DNA of 64,000 nucleotides from positions 40,442 through 104,441 of the forward strand of contig QGUN01000001.1 in assembly GCA_003242475.1 (NCBI GenBank), in the 5' to 3' direction. Under the pieces are notes generated by a model. It saw only the letters and a list, made by a program, of their open reading frames with translations. It did no database searches and had not been told where the DNA came from. Shown piece after piece: positions 48,548 to 57,256 of the stretch. The DNA is from Pseudomonadota bacterium (GTDB taxonomy: Bacteria; Myxococcota; Myxococcia; Myxococcales; Vulgatibacteraceae). The position numbers and the translations under genes are program-made. Every line of letters begins with the position of its first letter. Position 1 is the stretch's first letter.

Positions 48548-49586
48548 GGAATCCGACGATCTCCTCCAGCGTCTGCAGCGAACCATCGAGAAGCTCGAGG
48601 CCTTCAACGAGATCGGGAAGGTTCTCACCTCGACGCTGGACATTCACGAGGTGCTACGGCGGATCATGGACAAGGTCCAGGAGCTTCTGCAGCCGGTCAA
48701 CTGGTCGCTGCTTTTGGTCGATCCCCTGACCGAGTCGCTGGTCTTCGAGATCGCCAGGGGCCCGGGCGCGGAGCGGCTGCAGGGCGAGCGGATCGGTCTG
48801 GAGGAGGGCATCGCCGGCTGGGTGGTCACGCGGCGCAGGCCGCTCCTCGTGGAGGACGTGCGCAAGGATCCGCGATTCTCCTCGCGCTTCGACGCTGCCA
48901 CGCTCTTCACCACCCGGTCGATCCTGGCCGTGCCGCTCTGCTTCGGCGAGAGGAGCCTGGGCGTGATCGAGCTGGTGAAGGGACCGAAGGAGGCTCCTTT
49001 CACCGAGGAGGACCTGCAAACCCTCGGCACCATCGCCGACTACGCCGCCATCGCCCTGGAAAACGCGTGGAACTTCCAGAAGGTGCAGGAGCTCACCATC
49101 CTGGACGAGCACACCGGCCTGTACAACGCCCGCCACCTGGAGCAGGTCCTGGAGTCGGAGGTGAAGCGCGCACGGCGCTTCGACCGGCCGCTTTCGGTGA
49201 TCTTCTTCGACATCGACCACTTCAAGCTGGTCAACGACCACCACGGACACCAAGTCGGTTCGGCCATCCTCGCCAAGGTCGGAGAGATCCTGCGCAAGAC
49301 GCTGCGCTCGGTGGACGTTCCCGTCCGCTACGGCGGGGACGAGTTCGTCTGCGTCCTTCCCGAGACCTCCAAGGCCCAGGCGCTCGTCTGGGCGCGCGAG
49401 ATCCGGGCGGCGCTCCAGCGCCACCCCTACGTTCTGGACGACGGGCGGGAGATCCGGGTGGACGCCTCCTTCGGCGTGGCTTCCTTCCCGGAGGACGCGC
49501 AGGCGCCGGACGAACTCCTCCGACGGGCCGACTTCGCCATGTACCGGGTCAAGCAGAACGGGCGCGGCGACGTGGCCGCCGCCTGA
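48546..49586 (+). CDS. GAF-GGDEF diguanylate cyclase
   Basis: A 346-residue cytoplasmic signalling enzyme. Residues about 20-165 form a GAF sensor domain (GIAGWVVTRRRPLLVEDVRKDPRF, SILAVPLCFGERSLGVIEL). Residues about 175-340 form a diguanylate cyclase domain with an intact GGDEF in RYGGDEFVCVLPE and FFDIDHFKLVNDHHGH. An inhibitory I-site RSVD lies exactly five residues before GGDEF, so product feedback is likely. It makes cyclic di-GMP. The start may be ATG 48546, which overlaps the maf start on the other strand, or ATG 48519 inside maf. Confidence 0.92.
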   Translation: MESDDLLQRLQRTIEKLEAFNEIGKVLTSTLDIHEVLRRIMDKVQELLQPVNWSLLLVDPLTESLVFEIARGPGAERLQGERIGLEEGIAGWVVTRRRPLLVEDVRKDPRFSSRFDAATLFTTRSILAVPLCFGERSLGVIELVKGPKEAPFTEEDLQTLGTIADYAAIALENAWNFQKVQELTILDEHTGLYNARHLEQVLESEVKRARRFDRPLSVIFFDIDHFKLVNDHHGHQVGSAILAKVGEILRKTLRSVDVPVRYGGDEFVCVLPETSKAQALVWAREIRAALQRHPYVLDDGREIRVDASFGVASFPEDAQAPDELLRRADFAMYRVKQNGRGDVAAA

Positions 49587-49599
49587 GCCGGGGCACCGC

Positions 49600-49635
49600 A
49601 AAAAAAAGAGCCGCGAGCCCGAAGGCTTCGCGGCT
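49600..49635 (-). terminator. Bidirectional terminator between GGDEF and PpiD-like genes
   Basis: An A-run of eight (49600-49607) is followed by a 12-13-bp stem, GAGCCGCGAGCC against GGCTTCGCGGCTC with one bulge. On the minus strand this reads as stem then T-run, a textbook intrinsic terminator for the gene ending at 49654. The stem also serves the convergent GGDEF gene. Confidence 0.85.
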
Positions 49636-49653
49636 CCTTCGCCGGCGATCCGC

Positions 49654-51210
49654 TCAGTATCCGGCGGCGACCAGGGCGTCGTTGGTCTCGATCTTGGCCT
49701 CTTCCTTGAGGCGGTCGACGTAGGCCTGGATGACCTCCATCCGCCGGCTCTCCAGCAGCCTCTCGCGGATCTCGTTGCGCTTGGTCTCGTCGAGCTGGGC
49801 CAGATCGGGGCGCTCGCGCCCGAGGACCTCGGCCACCACGAAGGCCTCGTTCACCTCGAAGACCTTCGGGAGCAGGCCGGGGCCCTCCGCGGCCGCCACC
49901 TCGCGCACCAGCTCCGAGGCAGCGCCGAGCCGCGGTACCCAGTCGGTGGAGACGAGGAAATTCTCCGCCTTGCCGGGGACCACGGGACCCGCCGGAGCCG
50001 CGCCGTCCTCGGGCACCGGGTAGAGCTCGAGGAGCGCGCGGCCCTTCGCTTCCTCGAGGATGGCTTCGGCGCGGGCGCGCGCCACGTCCCGCGTGCGGTC
50101 CTTGGCGAGGATCTCGCGGGCGATCTCGCCCTGGACCTCCTCGAGCTTCTTCTCGGTCGGAGGCTGGATCTCGTTGACCTTGATCAGGTGGAAGCCGAAG
50201 CGGGTGCGCACCGGCTCGGAGACCTGGCCGACCTCGAGCGCCATGGCGGCGTCCTCGAAGGGCTTGACCATCGAGCCGGGCCCGAAGAGACCGAGGTCGC
50301 CTCCCTTCTCGCGCGTGGCCTCGTCCTCGGAGACGCGGCGCGCCACCTCGCCGAAATCGGCGCCCCCTTCGATCTCCTTCCTGGCGGCGAGGATCTTCTC
50401 CTCCGCCTTCTTCACCTCGTCCTCGGGTGCGTTCTCGTCGACCTTGACGAGGATGTGCTGGGCGCGGACGCGCTTGGGCGTCTTGTACTTCCACTCCTGC
50501 GCCTCGTACTGGTCGGCCACGCGCTTCTTGCCGTCCTCCGAGTCGAGGAAGGTCTTCACGTCCTCGTCGCTGACCTCGACTTCCTTTTCCAGCTCCCGCG
50601 GAACCACGCGGACGAAGGCGATGGAGGCGCGATCGTTCTCCCGCAGGTAGGCGGCCTCGACCTCGTCCTCCGTCACCTTGGCCGAGAGGCGAAGCTGGTT
50701 GAGCACCTTGCCCACCAGCAGGTCGTCGCGCAGCTCGGCCTCGAAGCGGGCGGGGGAGATGCCGCGCCAGTTGCGAAGGGCGGTGCGGTAGGTCTCGAAG
50801 TCGAAGTGGCCGTTCTTCTGGAAGGCGGGCTGCTCGCGGATCGTCTTGGCCACCTCCTCGTCGGTCGTGGCGATCCCCATCCGCTTCGCCTCGCGGATGA
50901 GGAGCTTGCGGGTGACCAGCCGGTCGATGGCGGACGACCGGATCCCCATCTGCTGCGCCATCGCGGGGTCGAAGCGATCGCCCATCTGCGCCTGGTACTG
51001 CCGATACAGGTTCTCGTACTCGGAGCGGAAGTCGCGCAGGGAGATCTCTTCACCGTCCACCTTCGCGGCCCAGGCGATGGAGCTGCCCGCACCGATGTCG
51101 CCGCAGCTCTGTCCACCCGGCCCGAAGTACACGACGAAGACGAGGATGATGACCCCGAAGATCAGATACGTTCCGAAGGAACGGGAGCTGTCCCTGAGTT
51201 TGTCGAGCAT
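49654..51210 (-). CDS. PpiD/SurA-like membrane-anchored peptidyl-prolyl isomerase
   Basis: A 518-residue periplasmic foldase. After LDKLRDSSRSF, one membrane helix (TYLIFGVIILVFVVYFG) anchors it. A SurA_N/SurA_N_3-like chaperone region follows, then a parvulin domain at about residues 245-350 (VRAQHILVKVD, GGDLGLFGPGSMVKPFEDAAMAL, TRFGFHLIKV), and a helical C-terminal region. It should assist folding of outer-membrane and secreted proteins. The ATG at 51210 follows AAGGCGAGA; the frame continues upstream without support. It is divergent from mreC. Confidence 0.9.
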   Translation of the reverse strand: MLDKLRDSSRSFGTYLIFGVIILVFVVYFGPGGQSCGDIGAGSSIAWAAKVDGEEISLRDFRSEYENLYRQYQAQMGDRFDPAMAQQMGIRSSAIDRLVTRKLLIREAKRMGIATTDEEVAKTIREQPAFQKNGHFDFETYRTALRNWRGISPARFEAELRDDLLVGKVLNQLRLSAKVTEDEVEAAYLRENDRASIAFVRVVPRELEKEVEVSDEDVKTFLDSEDGKKRVADQYEAQEWKYKTPKRVRAQHILVKVDENAPEDEVKKAEEKILAARKEIEGGADFGEVARRVSEDEATREKGGDLGLFGPGSMVKPFEDAAMALEVGQVSEPVRTRFGFHLIKVNEIQPPTEKKLEEVQGEIAREILAKDRTRDVARARAEAILEEAKGRALLELYPVPEDGAAPAGPVVPGKAENFLVSTDWVPRLGAASELVREVAAAEGPGLLPKVFEVNEAFVVAEVLGRERPDLAQLDETKRNEIRERLLESRRMEVIQAYVDRLKEEAKIETNDALVAAGY

Positions 51211-51263
51211 GGTCTCGCCTTCAGTTGTCCACGGATCCGCCGCCGCCCGTGGCGGCGAAAAGA

Positions 51264-51293
51264 TTGACACCGTAGGAGATGCTTTGGCGTAAT
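51264..51293 (+). promoter_or_regulatory. Candidate promoter of the mre-rod operon
   Basis: A perfect TTGACA (51264-51269), an 18-base spacer and CGTAAT (51288-51293) predict a start near 51300. This is downstream of the upstream-most in-frame ATG of mreC (51279), and therefore supports the TTG at 51327 as the true start. Confidence 0.5.
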
Positions 51294-51326
51294 GCAAGGC
51301 GTTCCTTTCCGATAGGAAACAAGGCC

Positions 51327-52196
51327 TTGCTCGCCTTTCTCAAGCGTTACCGGGAGCTTTTCCTCGTCGTCGCGCTCCTCCTCCTCCCGCTGGGTACCTG
51401 GCTAGCCAACGCCCAGCGCGGGCGAGAACTTTCCGCCTTCGAGAAGTTCTGCCTGGCCGCCACCTCCCCGGTCCGGGACGCGGCCGCCCGCCTGATGGGA
51501 GGGATGCTCGAGCTCTGGTACGACTACGTGGATCTTCGCCGCGTCCGCGAGGAGAACAAGATCCTTCGCGAGGCGGTGGCCGAGCTGCAGCAGCGGCTGA
51601 ACGAGCGGGTCGAGGCGGAGAAGGAAAACGAGCGGCTGCGGGCGCTGGTCGAGTTCTCCCGGTCGGCGAGCGGCCGGATCGTCGCGGCCGAGATCGTGGG
51701 CGTCTCTCCCAGCCACCGTCGGGCCATCCTCGTGGCCAAGGGGGAGCGGGACGGCGTGCGCAAGGGAATGCCGGTCTTCACCGCCGAGGGGGTGGTGGGA
51801 AAGGTGATCGCCACCTACGCCAACACCTCCGAGGTCCAGCTCATCATCGACCCCGGCTCCGCGGTCGCGGCCCGCGTTCAGCGCAGTCGCGCCCGACTCA
51901 CCGTTCGCGGCACGGGGGAGGACGAGCACATGCGGCTCGCCCACATCCATCGCACGGCCGACGTCCTCGAGGGCGACGTGATCGTCACCTCGGGCACCGA
52001 CGGCGTCTTCCCCAAGGGCCTGGTGGTTGGCCGGGTGGGGCGGATCGAGCGCAAACCCTACGGCATGGAGCTGGAGGGCGAGGTGATCCCCGCGGTCGAC
52101 ATCGCCGGCCTGGAGGAGGTACTGATCGCCATCTCGTCGGGCGAGGACGAGGGCCCCACCGCGTGGGCGGGGCCATCTCCAAGGGCCGCGGAGTGA
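51327..52196 (+). CDS. mreC: Rod shape-determining protein MreC
   Basis: A 289-residue elongasome scaffold. One membrane helix (LFLVVALLLLPLGTWLA) is followed by a coiled coil (LRRVREENKILREAVAELQQRLNERVEAEKENERLRALV) and the periplasmic beta-barrel core (VSPSHRRAILVAKGERDGVRKGMPVFTAEGVVGKV, VTSGTDGVFPKGLVVGRV). It links cytoplasmic MreB to PBP2. I prefer TTG 51327, which follows a TAGGAA site and the predicted transcription start; ATG 51279 would add 16 residues. It is the first gene of mreC-mreD-mrdA-rodA. No mreB is in the window. Confidence 0.9.
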   Translation: MLAFLKRYRELFLVVALLLLPLGTWLANAQRGRELSAFEKFCLAATSPVRDAAARLMGGMLELWYDYVDLRRVREENKILREAVAELQQRLNERVEAEKENERLRALVEFSRSASGRIVAAEIVGVSPSHRRAILVAKGERDGVRKGMPVFTAEGVVGKVIATYANTSEVQLIIDPGSAVAARVQRSRARLTVRGTGEDEHMRLAHIHRTADVLEGDVIVTSGTDGVFPKGLVVGRVGRIERKPYGMELEGEVIPAVDIAGLEEVLIAISSGEDEGPTAWAGPSPRAAE

Positions 52197-52810
52197 GCCG
52201 TTCCTTTCACCGCCTTCCCCCTCGACCCAAGCCGCACGTGCGGCGCGCCATCCTGGGCAGCCTACCCCTCGGTCCCGAGGCCCGCGAAGGTCGGCGTGCC
52301 TGGCGTTGCTTGCTCTGGGCACTGATCGCGCTTTTCCTCTTTCAGATCCAGGCGGGTATCAAGCTCCACCTACCGCACCCCTTCATCCGGGTGGACGTGG
52401 CTTCGGTCGTGCTCTTCTTCGTCGCCCTGGATCTGGGGGCGATCGAGGGGGTGCTCTCGGCCTTCGCCGTCGGCTTCGTCGCCGACCTCTTCGTCCTCGG
52501 GCCGCCGGGCCTTTGCACCTTTCTGGCCGTGGCGCTCTGGACGGGCGCCCACCTGATCCCGCCGCGCGCGTTTCGCTATGGCTGGATCGGGCCGGGCACG
52601 CTGGCCTTCGTCTTCTCCCTCGCCTTCCAGGTGGGTATTCTCGGCCTGGAGACGCTGAACCGGCCCTCGTGGGAGGCGCCCGGACCTCTCGCCTGGGCTT
52701 CCGTGGTTCCGGTGGCGGCGCTCACCGCCGTCTGCGCGGTCCCGTTTCGATCTCTCCTTCGTCGCCTCGACCGGATGACCTCCGGCGAGGGCTCGCTGCG
52801 CGCGCGATGA
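52193..52810 (+). CDS. mreD: Rod shape-determining protein MreD
   Basis: A 205-residue integral membrane protein with five or six hydrophobic helices, including LLWALIALFLFQIQAGIKL, SVVLFFVALDLGAIEGVLSAFAVGFVADLF and TLAFVFSLAFQVGILGL. The segment GFVADLFVLGPPGLCTFLAVAL matches the MreD family. An N-terminal basic tail of about 40 residues precedes the first helix. The GTG at 52193 overlaps the mreC stop (GTGA), and its own stop overlaps the PBP2 ATG, so the whole set is translationally coupled. Confidence 0.9.
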   Translation: MSRSFHRLPPRPKPHVRRAILGSLPLGPEAREGRRAWRCLLWALIALFLFQIQAGIKLHLPHPFIRVDVASVVLFFVALDLGAIEGVLSAFAVGFVADLFVLGPPGLCTFLAVALWTGAHLIPPRAFRYGWIGPGTLAFVFSLAFQVGILGLETLNRPSWEAPGPLAWASVVPVAALTAVCAVPFRSLLRRLDRMTSGEGSLRAR

Positions 52811-54753
52811 GACTCCCGGGCAGCGGCAACGTGGATCACGGGCTCCGTCGGCGAATTCTCGTCTACGGGGTGGCCGTCGGCCTGGGCCTCTTCGTGCTGC
52901 TCGGCCGCATCTGGTACCTGCAGATCCAGCGAGGCGAGGAGTTCTCGGCCAAGAGCTCGGGCAACTTCATCAAGGAGATCCGCGTTCCCGCCGACCGGGG
53001 GATGATCCTCGACCGACGGGGCGTGCGCCTGGTCGACAACCGTCCGAGCTGGGACGTCTACGTCACGCCCGCCTTCTGCGGCGACTGCGAGGAGGTTCTC
53101 GGCCGCCTCGCAGCCTACCTCGCCCTGGACGCGGAGGAGCGGATGCGGCTCGACGAGCAGGTGAGGAAGGCGCGCGGCCTGCAGCGCTTCCAGCCGATCC
53201 TCGTTCGCCTCGACCTCGACCGCGACCAGCTCGACGTGATCGAGGCCAACCGCGACAGCCTGCCGGGCGTGGACGTGGTGAGCACGCCGCACCGCGACTA
53301 CCTCTACGGCACGCTCGCGGCGCACATGATCGGCTACCTCGGCGAGGCCAACGCCGAGGAGCTCGAGCGCTTCCGCAAGGCGGGGCTCTCGGTGATGCTC
53401 GGCGACTACGTCGGCAAGACGGGCGTGGAGCGCCGCTTCGAGGCCCAGCTTCGCGGCCGCGACGGCATCCAGCGGGTGGTGACCGACGCCCGAGGCCAGC
53501 GCATTCCGGGGCTCGAAGGCCTCATCCCTCGAAGCGAGCGCTTCGTCCCCAGCGTGCCGGGCCACAACGTGGTCCTCAGCATCGACGCGCGCCTTCAGGA
53601 GGCGGTCGAGGAGATCTTCGACGTTCCCGCCGGCGCGGTGGTGGTCATGGAGGTCAACACCGGCTACGTCCTGGCCATCGCCTCCCGTCCCACCTTCGAT
53701 CCCAACCGCATGACGGGCCGCATCTCCCGCGAAGAGCTTCGCGCCATCTCGGAGGATCCCCTGCGGCCCATGCTCTTTCGGCCGGTGCAGAGCCACTACC
53801 CCCCCGGCTCGATCTACAAGGTCATCGCCTCCCTGGCGGCCTTCGAGCACGGCTTCGCCGGCGAGGTGCATTGCGGTGGCGGCTATACCCTGGGACGGCG
53901 CCGCTGGCGCTGCCACAAGGAGAGCGGCCACGGTTGGGTCTCGCCGGAGGAGGCCCTGCAGGTCTCCTGCGACACCTGGTACTACGCCGCCGCCGATCGA
54001 ATCGGCATCGACGCGCTGGCGGACATGGCGCGGCGCTTCGGTCTGGGGGCTCCCACGGGCCTGGATCTCGGCTGGGAGGTGCCGGGGATCGTCCCCTCGG
54101 TCGACTACTACGAGAAGAACGTCCGGGGCGGCTACATGCGCGGCTACGCGCTCAACACGGTGATCGGCCAGGGCGACAACAACGTCACGCCCCTGCAGAT
54201 GGCGGTGGTCTACGCGGCCATCGCCAACGGCGGGACGATCTACCGGCCGCAGGTGGTGCGGCGGATCGAGCGCCCCGAGGGCTACGTGGTGCAGGAATTC
54301 CTGCCCGAGGTTCGCGGCCGCATCGACGTGCCCAAGGCCAGCCTCGACCGAGTGCGGAAGGGTTTGGAGATGGTGGTGGAGACGCCCGGCGGTACGGCCT
54401 ATGCACATCGCATCCTCGGTCGACGCACCGCGGGCAAGACGGGCACGGCACAGGTGGTGCGCATCGGGAGCGTTCGGCAGAAGGTGGAGGAGATGGAGTT
54501 CTTCACCCGCGACCACGCCTGGTTCGCCGCCTACGGCCCGGCCGAGGAGCCGGAGGTGGCGGTGGTCGTGCTCAACGAGCACGGTGGATCGGGAAGCCGC
54601 GCGGCCGCTCCGTACGCCATGCGGATTCTCGAGCGCTACTACCAGATCCTCGAGGAGGACCGCGCCGGACCGCCCTCGCCCGAGAAGATCGCGTTGCCTC
54701 CGCGGCGCGCGCCGCGGCCGGCCCCCGTGGAGGAAGGAGCGGCGAGCGGATGA
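52807..54753 (+). CDS. mrdA: Penicillin-binding protein 2 (transpeptidase)
   Basis: A 648-residue monofunctional class B PBP for lateral-wall elongation. One N-terminal membrane helix precedes a dimerisation domain (IRVPADRGMILDRRGVRLVDN, GKTGVERRFEAQLRG). The transpeptidase domain has SxxK in PPGSIYKVIA, SxD in QVSCDTWYYAA (usual for PBP2) and KTG in RRTAGKTGTAQ. A CxxC pair in AFCGDCEEV, and cysteines in HCGGGYTLGRRRWRCHKESGHG near the active site, could form disulphides or bind a metal. It overlaps mreD and rodA by 4 bp each. Confidence 0.95.
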   Translation: MRLPGSGNVDHGLRRRILVYGVAVGLGLFVLLGRIWYLQIQRGEEFSAKSSGNFIKEIRVPADRGMILDRRGVRLVDNRPSWDVYVTPAFCGDCEEVLGRLAAYLALDAEERMRLDEQVRKARGLQRFQPILVRLDLDRDQLDVIEANRDSLPGVDVVSTPHRDYLYGTLAAHMIGYLGEANAEELERFRKAGLSVMLGDYVGKTGVERRFEAQLRGRDGIQRVVTDARGQRIPGLEGLIPRSERFVPSVPGHNVVLSIDARLQEAVEEIFDVPAGAVVVMEVNTGYVLAIASRPTFDPNRMTGRISREELRAISEDPLRPMLFRPVQSHYPPGSIYKVIASLAAFEHGFAGEVHCGGGYTLGRRRWRCHKESGHGWVSPEEALQVSCDTWYYAAADRIGIDALADMARRFGLGAPTGLDLGWEVPGIVPSVDYYEKNVRGGYMRGYALNTVIGQGDNNVTPLQMAVVYAAIANGGTIYRPQVVRRIERPEGYVVQEFLPEVRGRIDVPKASLDRVRKGLEMVVETPGGTAYAHRILGRRTAGKTGTAQVVRIGSVRQKVEEMEFFTRDHAWFAAYGPAEEPEVAVVVLNEHGGSGSRAAAPYAMRILERYYQILEEDRAGPPSPEKIALPPRRAPRPAPVEEGAASG

Positions 54754-55862
54754 ATCTCGGTCCGCCCATTCCCGCGCGGAGTCTCTGGCGGCGGGCGCCC
54801 TGGGGATTGATCCTGGTGGCCCTCCTCCTCACCGCGGTGGGCATCCTCAACCTCGCCTCCGCTTCGCGCACGGCAGACGCCTCGCTCTGGACGTCGCAGC
54901 TCGTCTGGGTCGGCGGCGCCTACGTCGTGGTGCTCCTCCTGCTGGCGGTGGACTACGAGCGCCTGTACCAGCTCGCCTGGCCCTTCTGGATCCTCGTCGT
55001 CGCTCTTCTCGTCGCAGTGGAGTTGCGCGGGGAGGTGGCCATGGGCGCGCAGCGCTGGCTGGTCCTGGGGCCGATCCGCTTGCAGCCCTCCGAGCTGGCC
55101 AAGCTCGCCGTCATCCTCGTCCTCGCCCGGTTGTACGAGGACGACGGGGAAAAGCCCGAGGGCTATGGCCTCGTGGAGCTGTGGAGGCCGGCGCTGGTGG
55201 TGGGCATCCCGGCGGGGCTGACGCTCGTCCAGCCGGACCTCGGCACGGCCGCGCTCATCGGGGCCGTGGCGGGGACGATGGTGCTGGTGGCCCGCGTGCG
55301 GACCGGCACGCTCGCGATCCTCGGGGCCGGCGGCATCGTCGCCGGCGTGCTGAGCTGGTTCTTCGTCCTGCGCGAGTACCAGAAGAAGCGGGTGCTGGCC
55401 TTCCTCGATCCCGAGGCGGACATCCTCGGCTCCGGCTACCACGCCAACCAGTCGATGATCGCCGTCGGCTCGGGCCGCTGGGCGGGGAAGGGCTGGGGGC
55501 AGGGCACCCAGACCCAGCTCTCCTTCCTCCCGGAGCAGCACACGGACTTCGTCTTCTCGGTCTTCGCAGAGGAGTGGGGATTTCGGGGCGGGGCGCTTCT
55601 CCTCGCCGCCTACGCCGCGCTCTGCTTCATGGGCCTGAAGATCGCCGCCCAGGCGCGCGACCGGCACGGTGCTTTCCTCGCGGTGGGCGCGGTGGCGCTG
55701 ATCTTCTGGCATACCCTGGTCAACATCGGCATGGTCACCGGGCTGCTCCCCGTGGTCGGCGTCACCTTGCCCTTCATGAGCTACGGGCGCTCCTCCGGCC
55801 TGACCACGGTTCTGGCCATCGGCATCCTCGCCAACGTGGGGGCGCGGCGGCGAACGTCCTGA
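54750..55862 (+). CDS. rodA: Peptidoglycan glycosyltransferase RodA
   Basis: A 370-residue SEDS-family membrane protein with about ten helices. Diagnostic parts are RWLVLGPIRLQPSELAKLAVILVLAR, TLVQPDLGTAALI, SGYHANQSMIAVGSG, FLPEQHTDFVFSVFAEEWGF and the end GVTLPFMSYGRSSGLTTVLAIGILANV. It polymerises glycan strands with PBP2, encoded immediately upstream with a 4-bp overlap. The conserved catalytic aspartate region WGQGTQTQLSFLPEQHTDF is intact. Confidence 0.96.
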   Translation: MNLGPPIPARSLWRRAPWGLILVALLLTAVGILNLASASRTADASLWTSQLVWVGGAYVVVLLLLAVDYERLYQLAWPFWILVVALLVAVELRGEVAMGAQRWLVLGPIRLQPSELAKLAVILVLARLYEDDGEKPEGYGLVELWRPALVVGIPAGLTLVQPDLGTAALIGAVAGTMVLVARVRTGTLAILGAGGIVAGVLSWFFVLREYQKKRVLAFLDPEADILGSGYHANQSMIAVGSGRWAGKGWGQGTQTQLSFLPEQHTDFVFSVFAEEWGFRGGALLLAAYAALCFMGLKIAAQARDRHGAFLAVGAVALIFWHTLVNIGMVTGLLPVVGVTLPFMSYGRSSGLTTVLAIGILANVGARRRTS

Positions 55863-55889
55863 GGGACGCGGCGGCCGCCGCAAACACGA

Positions 55890-55921
55890 GGAGCGTGTCC
55901 GGCCCTGCCGAGACACGCTCC
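55890..55921. terminator. Terminator between rodA and trxA
   Basis: A perfect 10-bp inverted repeat (GGAGCGTGTC at 55890-55899, complement at 55912-55921) with a 12-base loop lies between the convergent genes rodA and trxA. Confidence 0.65.
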
Positions 55922-55951
55922 CGATGCGTCTCGTCCCGATGCCGGCGCGAC

Positions 55952-56278
55952 TCAGCCGATCGCGCGCTCGAGCGCCTCGGCCAGCTTGGCCTTGGGCTGG
56001 ACGCCGATGATCTGGTCGACCGGCTTGCCGTCCTTGAAGATGAGGAGGGTGGGGATCGAGCGGATGCCGTAGCGGGACGCGACCTGGATGTTCTCGTCCA
56101 CGTTGAGCTTGCCGACCTTGGCGCGGCCCTTGAACTCGGTGGCCAGCTGGTCGACGACGGGGGCGATCGCCCGGCACGGCATGCACCAGACGGCCCAGAA
56201 GTCCACGAGCACGGGCTCCTTGCTCTGCAGGACCTCGGCCTGGAAGTTCTCGTCGGTGAAGGTGAGCACGTCGGACAT
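55952..56278 (-). CDS. trxA: Thioredoxin with WCMPC active site
   Basis: A 108-residue thioredoxin at the standard length. The fold is marked by [52 protein letters not shown] with the cis-proline IP, and [13 protein letters not shown]. The active site reads WCMPC instead of the usual WCGPC; residues between the cysteines tune the redox potential, so this may shift its reactivity. The ATG at 56278 has AGGAGA upstream. It is convergent with rodA and divergent from the cytochrome-assembly gene. Confidence 0.93.
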   Translation of the reverse strand: MSDVLTFTDENFQAEVLQSKEPVLVDFWAVWCMPCRAIAPVVDQLATEFKGRAKVGKLNVDENIQVASRYGIRSIPTLLIFKDGKPVDQIIGVQPKAKLAEALERAIG

Positions 56279-56455
56279 CTTTTTCTCCTGTCGTTTCGCC
56301 GTCTCGGAAATTTGGATGCAGAAGCGGGCGCCGGGTTTCAAATCCCCCGCGGGCGCGGTCGCCGCATGGTACATTCCTTTTGCGCCGGCGGCCCGGCTTT
56401 TCTACAAGGAGGTTGCGGGCGTCGGATGGAGGGCCGCGCCGACCGGAAGGGGAAG

Positions 56456-57256
56456 ATGGCGGCGATTCTCTTCCACATCGGCCTGGTGGCCTACGGGATC
56501 GGCTCCTTCGGCCATCTCGCCTCGCTGGTGCGCGAGCGGCCGGGCGGCCACGACTTCGGCGATCGCGCCCTGACGGTGGGATTCCTCTTTCACGGAGCCT
56601 CCGTCCTCCTGCGCGCCATCGATCTCGTCCAGGGGGGCGCCTTCCGCTTCGCCGAGGGGCTCTCCTTCGTGGCCTTCCTGACGGTGGGGCTCTACCTGCT
56701 GGTCGGGCGTTCCTTCCGCATCCCCATCCTCGGCGCCTTCGTCGCACCCCTGGTGGTGGTGATCCTCCTTCCCGCGCACGCCTTCCCCGATCCATCCGCG
56801 ACGCCGCCCCCCTGGATGGGCTGGATCCGCCCCTTGCACATCGCCATGGCGCTGAGCGGGCTGGCGCTCTTCGCGCTGGGCTTTCTGATCTCCACGCTCT
56901 ACCTGCTGCTTCAGCGCGAGCTGAAGACCAAGCGGCCCGGCGCCATGTTCCGCCGCCTACCCTCGCTGGCGCAGCTCGATCGGATGACCCAGCAAGTGAT
57001 GACGGCAGGCTTCGTCCTGCTCACGCTCACCCTCCTGACCGGGGTGCTCTTTCCGGTCTCCTCCGCCGAATCCTCCACCCTTCGCCAGCTCACCAAGGAG
57101 GCGATGGGGGTCGTGGCGTGGGGGCTGACCGCTGCCATCTTGGTCTTGAGACAGATCCTGGGATGGAGAGGAAGGCGCGTGGCGTTGGCGACGATGATGG
57201 GGTTCTTCTGCCTGGCCATCGCCTTCGCGGGGGTCTTCGTCGGGAGGCCCGTGTGA
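56456..57256 (+). CDS. CcsA/HemX-like cytochrome assembly membrane protein
   Basis: A 266-residue polytopic protein with about eight helices, matching the CcsA/HemX family that precedes hemA in many bacteria. The region PPPWMGWIRPLHIAMALSGLALFALGFLISTLYLL resembles the part with the conserved histidine, although the full WWD heme-handling motif is not evident. It could aid heme delivery for c-type cytochromes or influence HemA levels. ATG 56456 follows GGAAGGGGAAG; ATG 56426, with AAGGAGG further upstream, is an alternative. It overlaps hemA by GTGA. Confidence 0.82.
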   Translation: MAAILFHIGLVAYGIGSFGHLASLVRERPGGHDFGDRALTVGFLFHGASVLLRAIDLVQGGAFRFAEGLSFVAFLTVGLYLLVGRSFRIPILGAFVAPLVVVILLPAHAFPDPSATPPPWMGWIRPLHIAMALSGLALFALGFLISTLYLLLQRELKTKRPGAMFRRLPSLAQLDRMTQQVMTAGFVLLTLTLLTGVLFPVSSAESSTLRQLTKEAMGVVAWGLTAAILVLRQILGWRGRRVALATMMGFFCLAIAFAGVFVGRPV

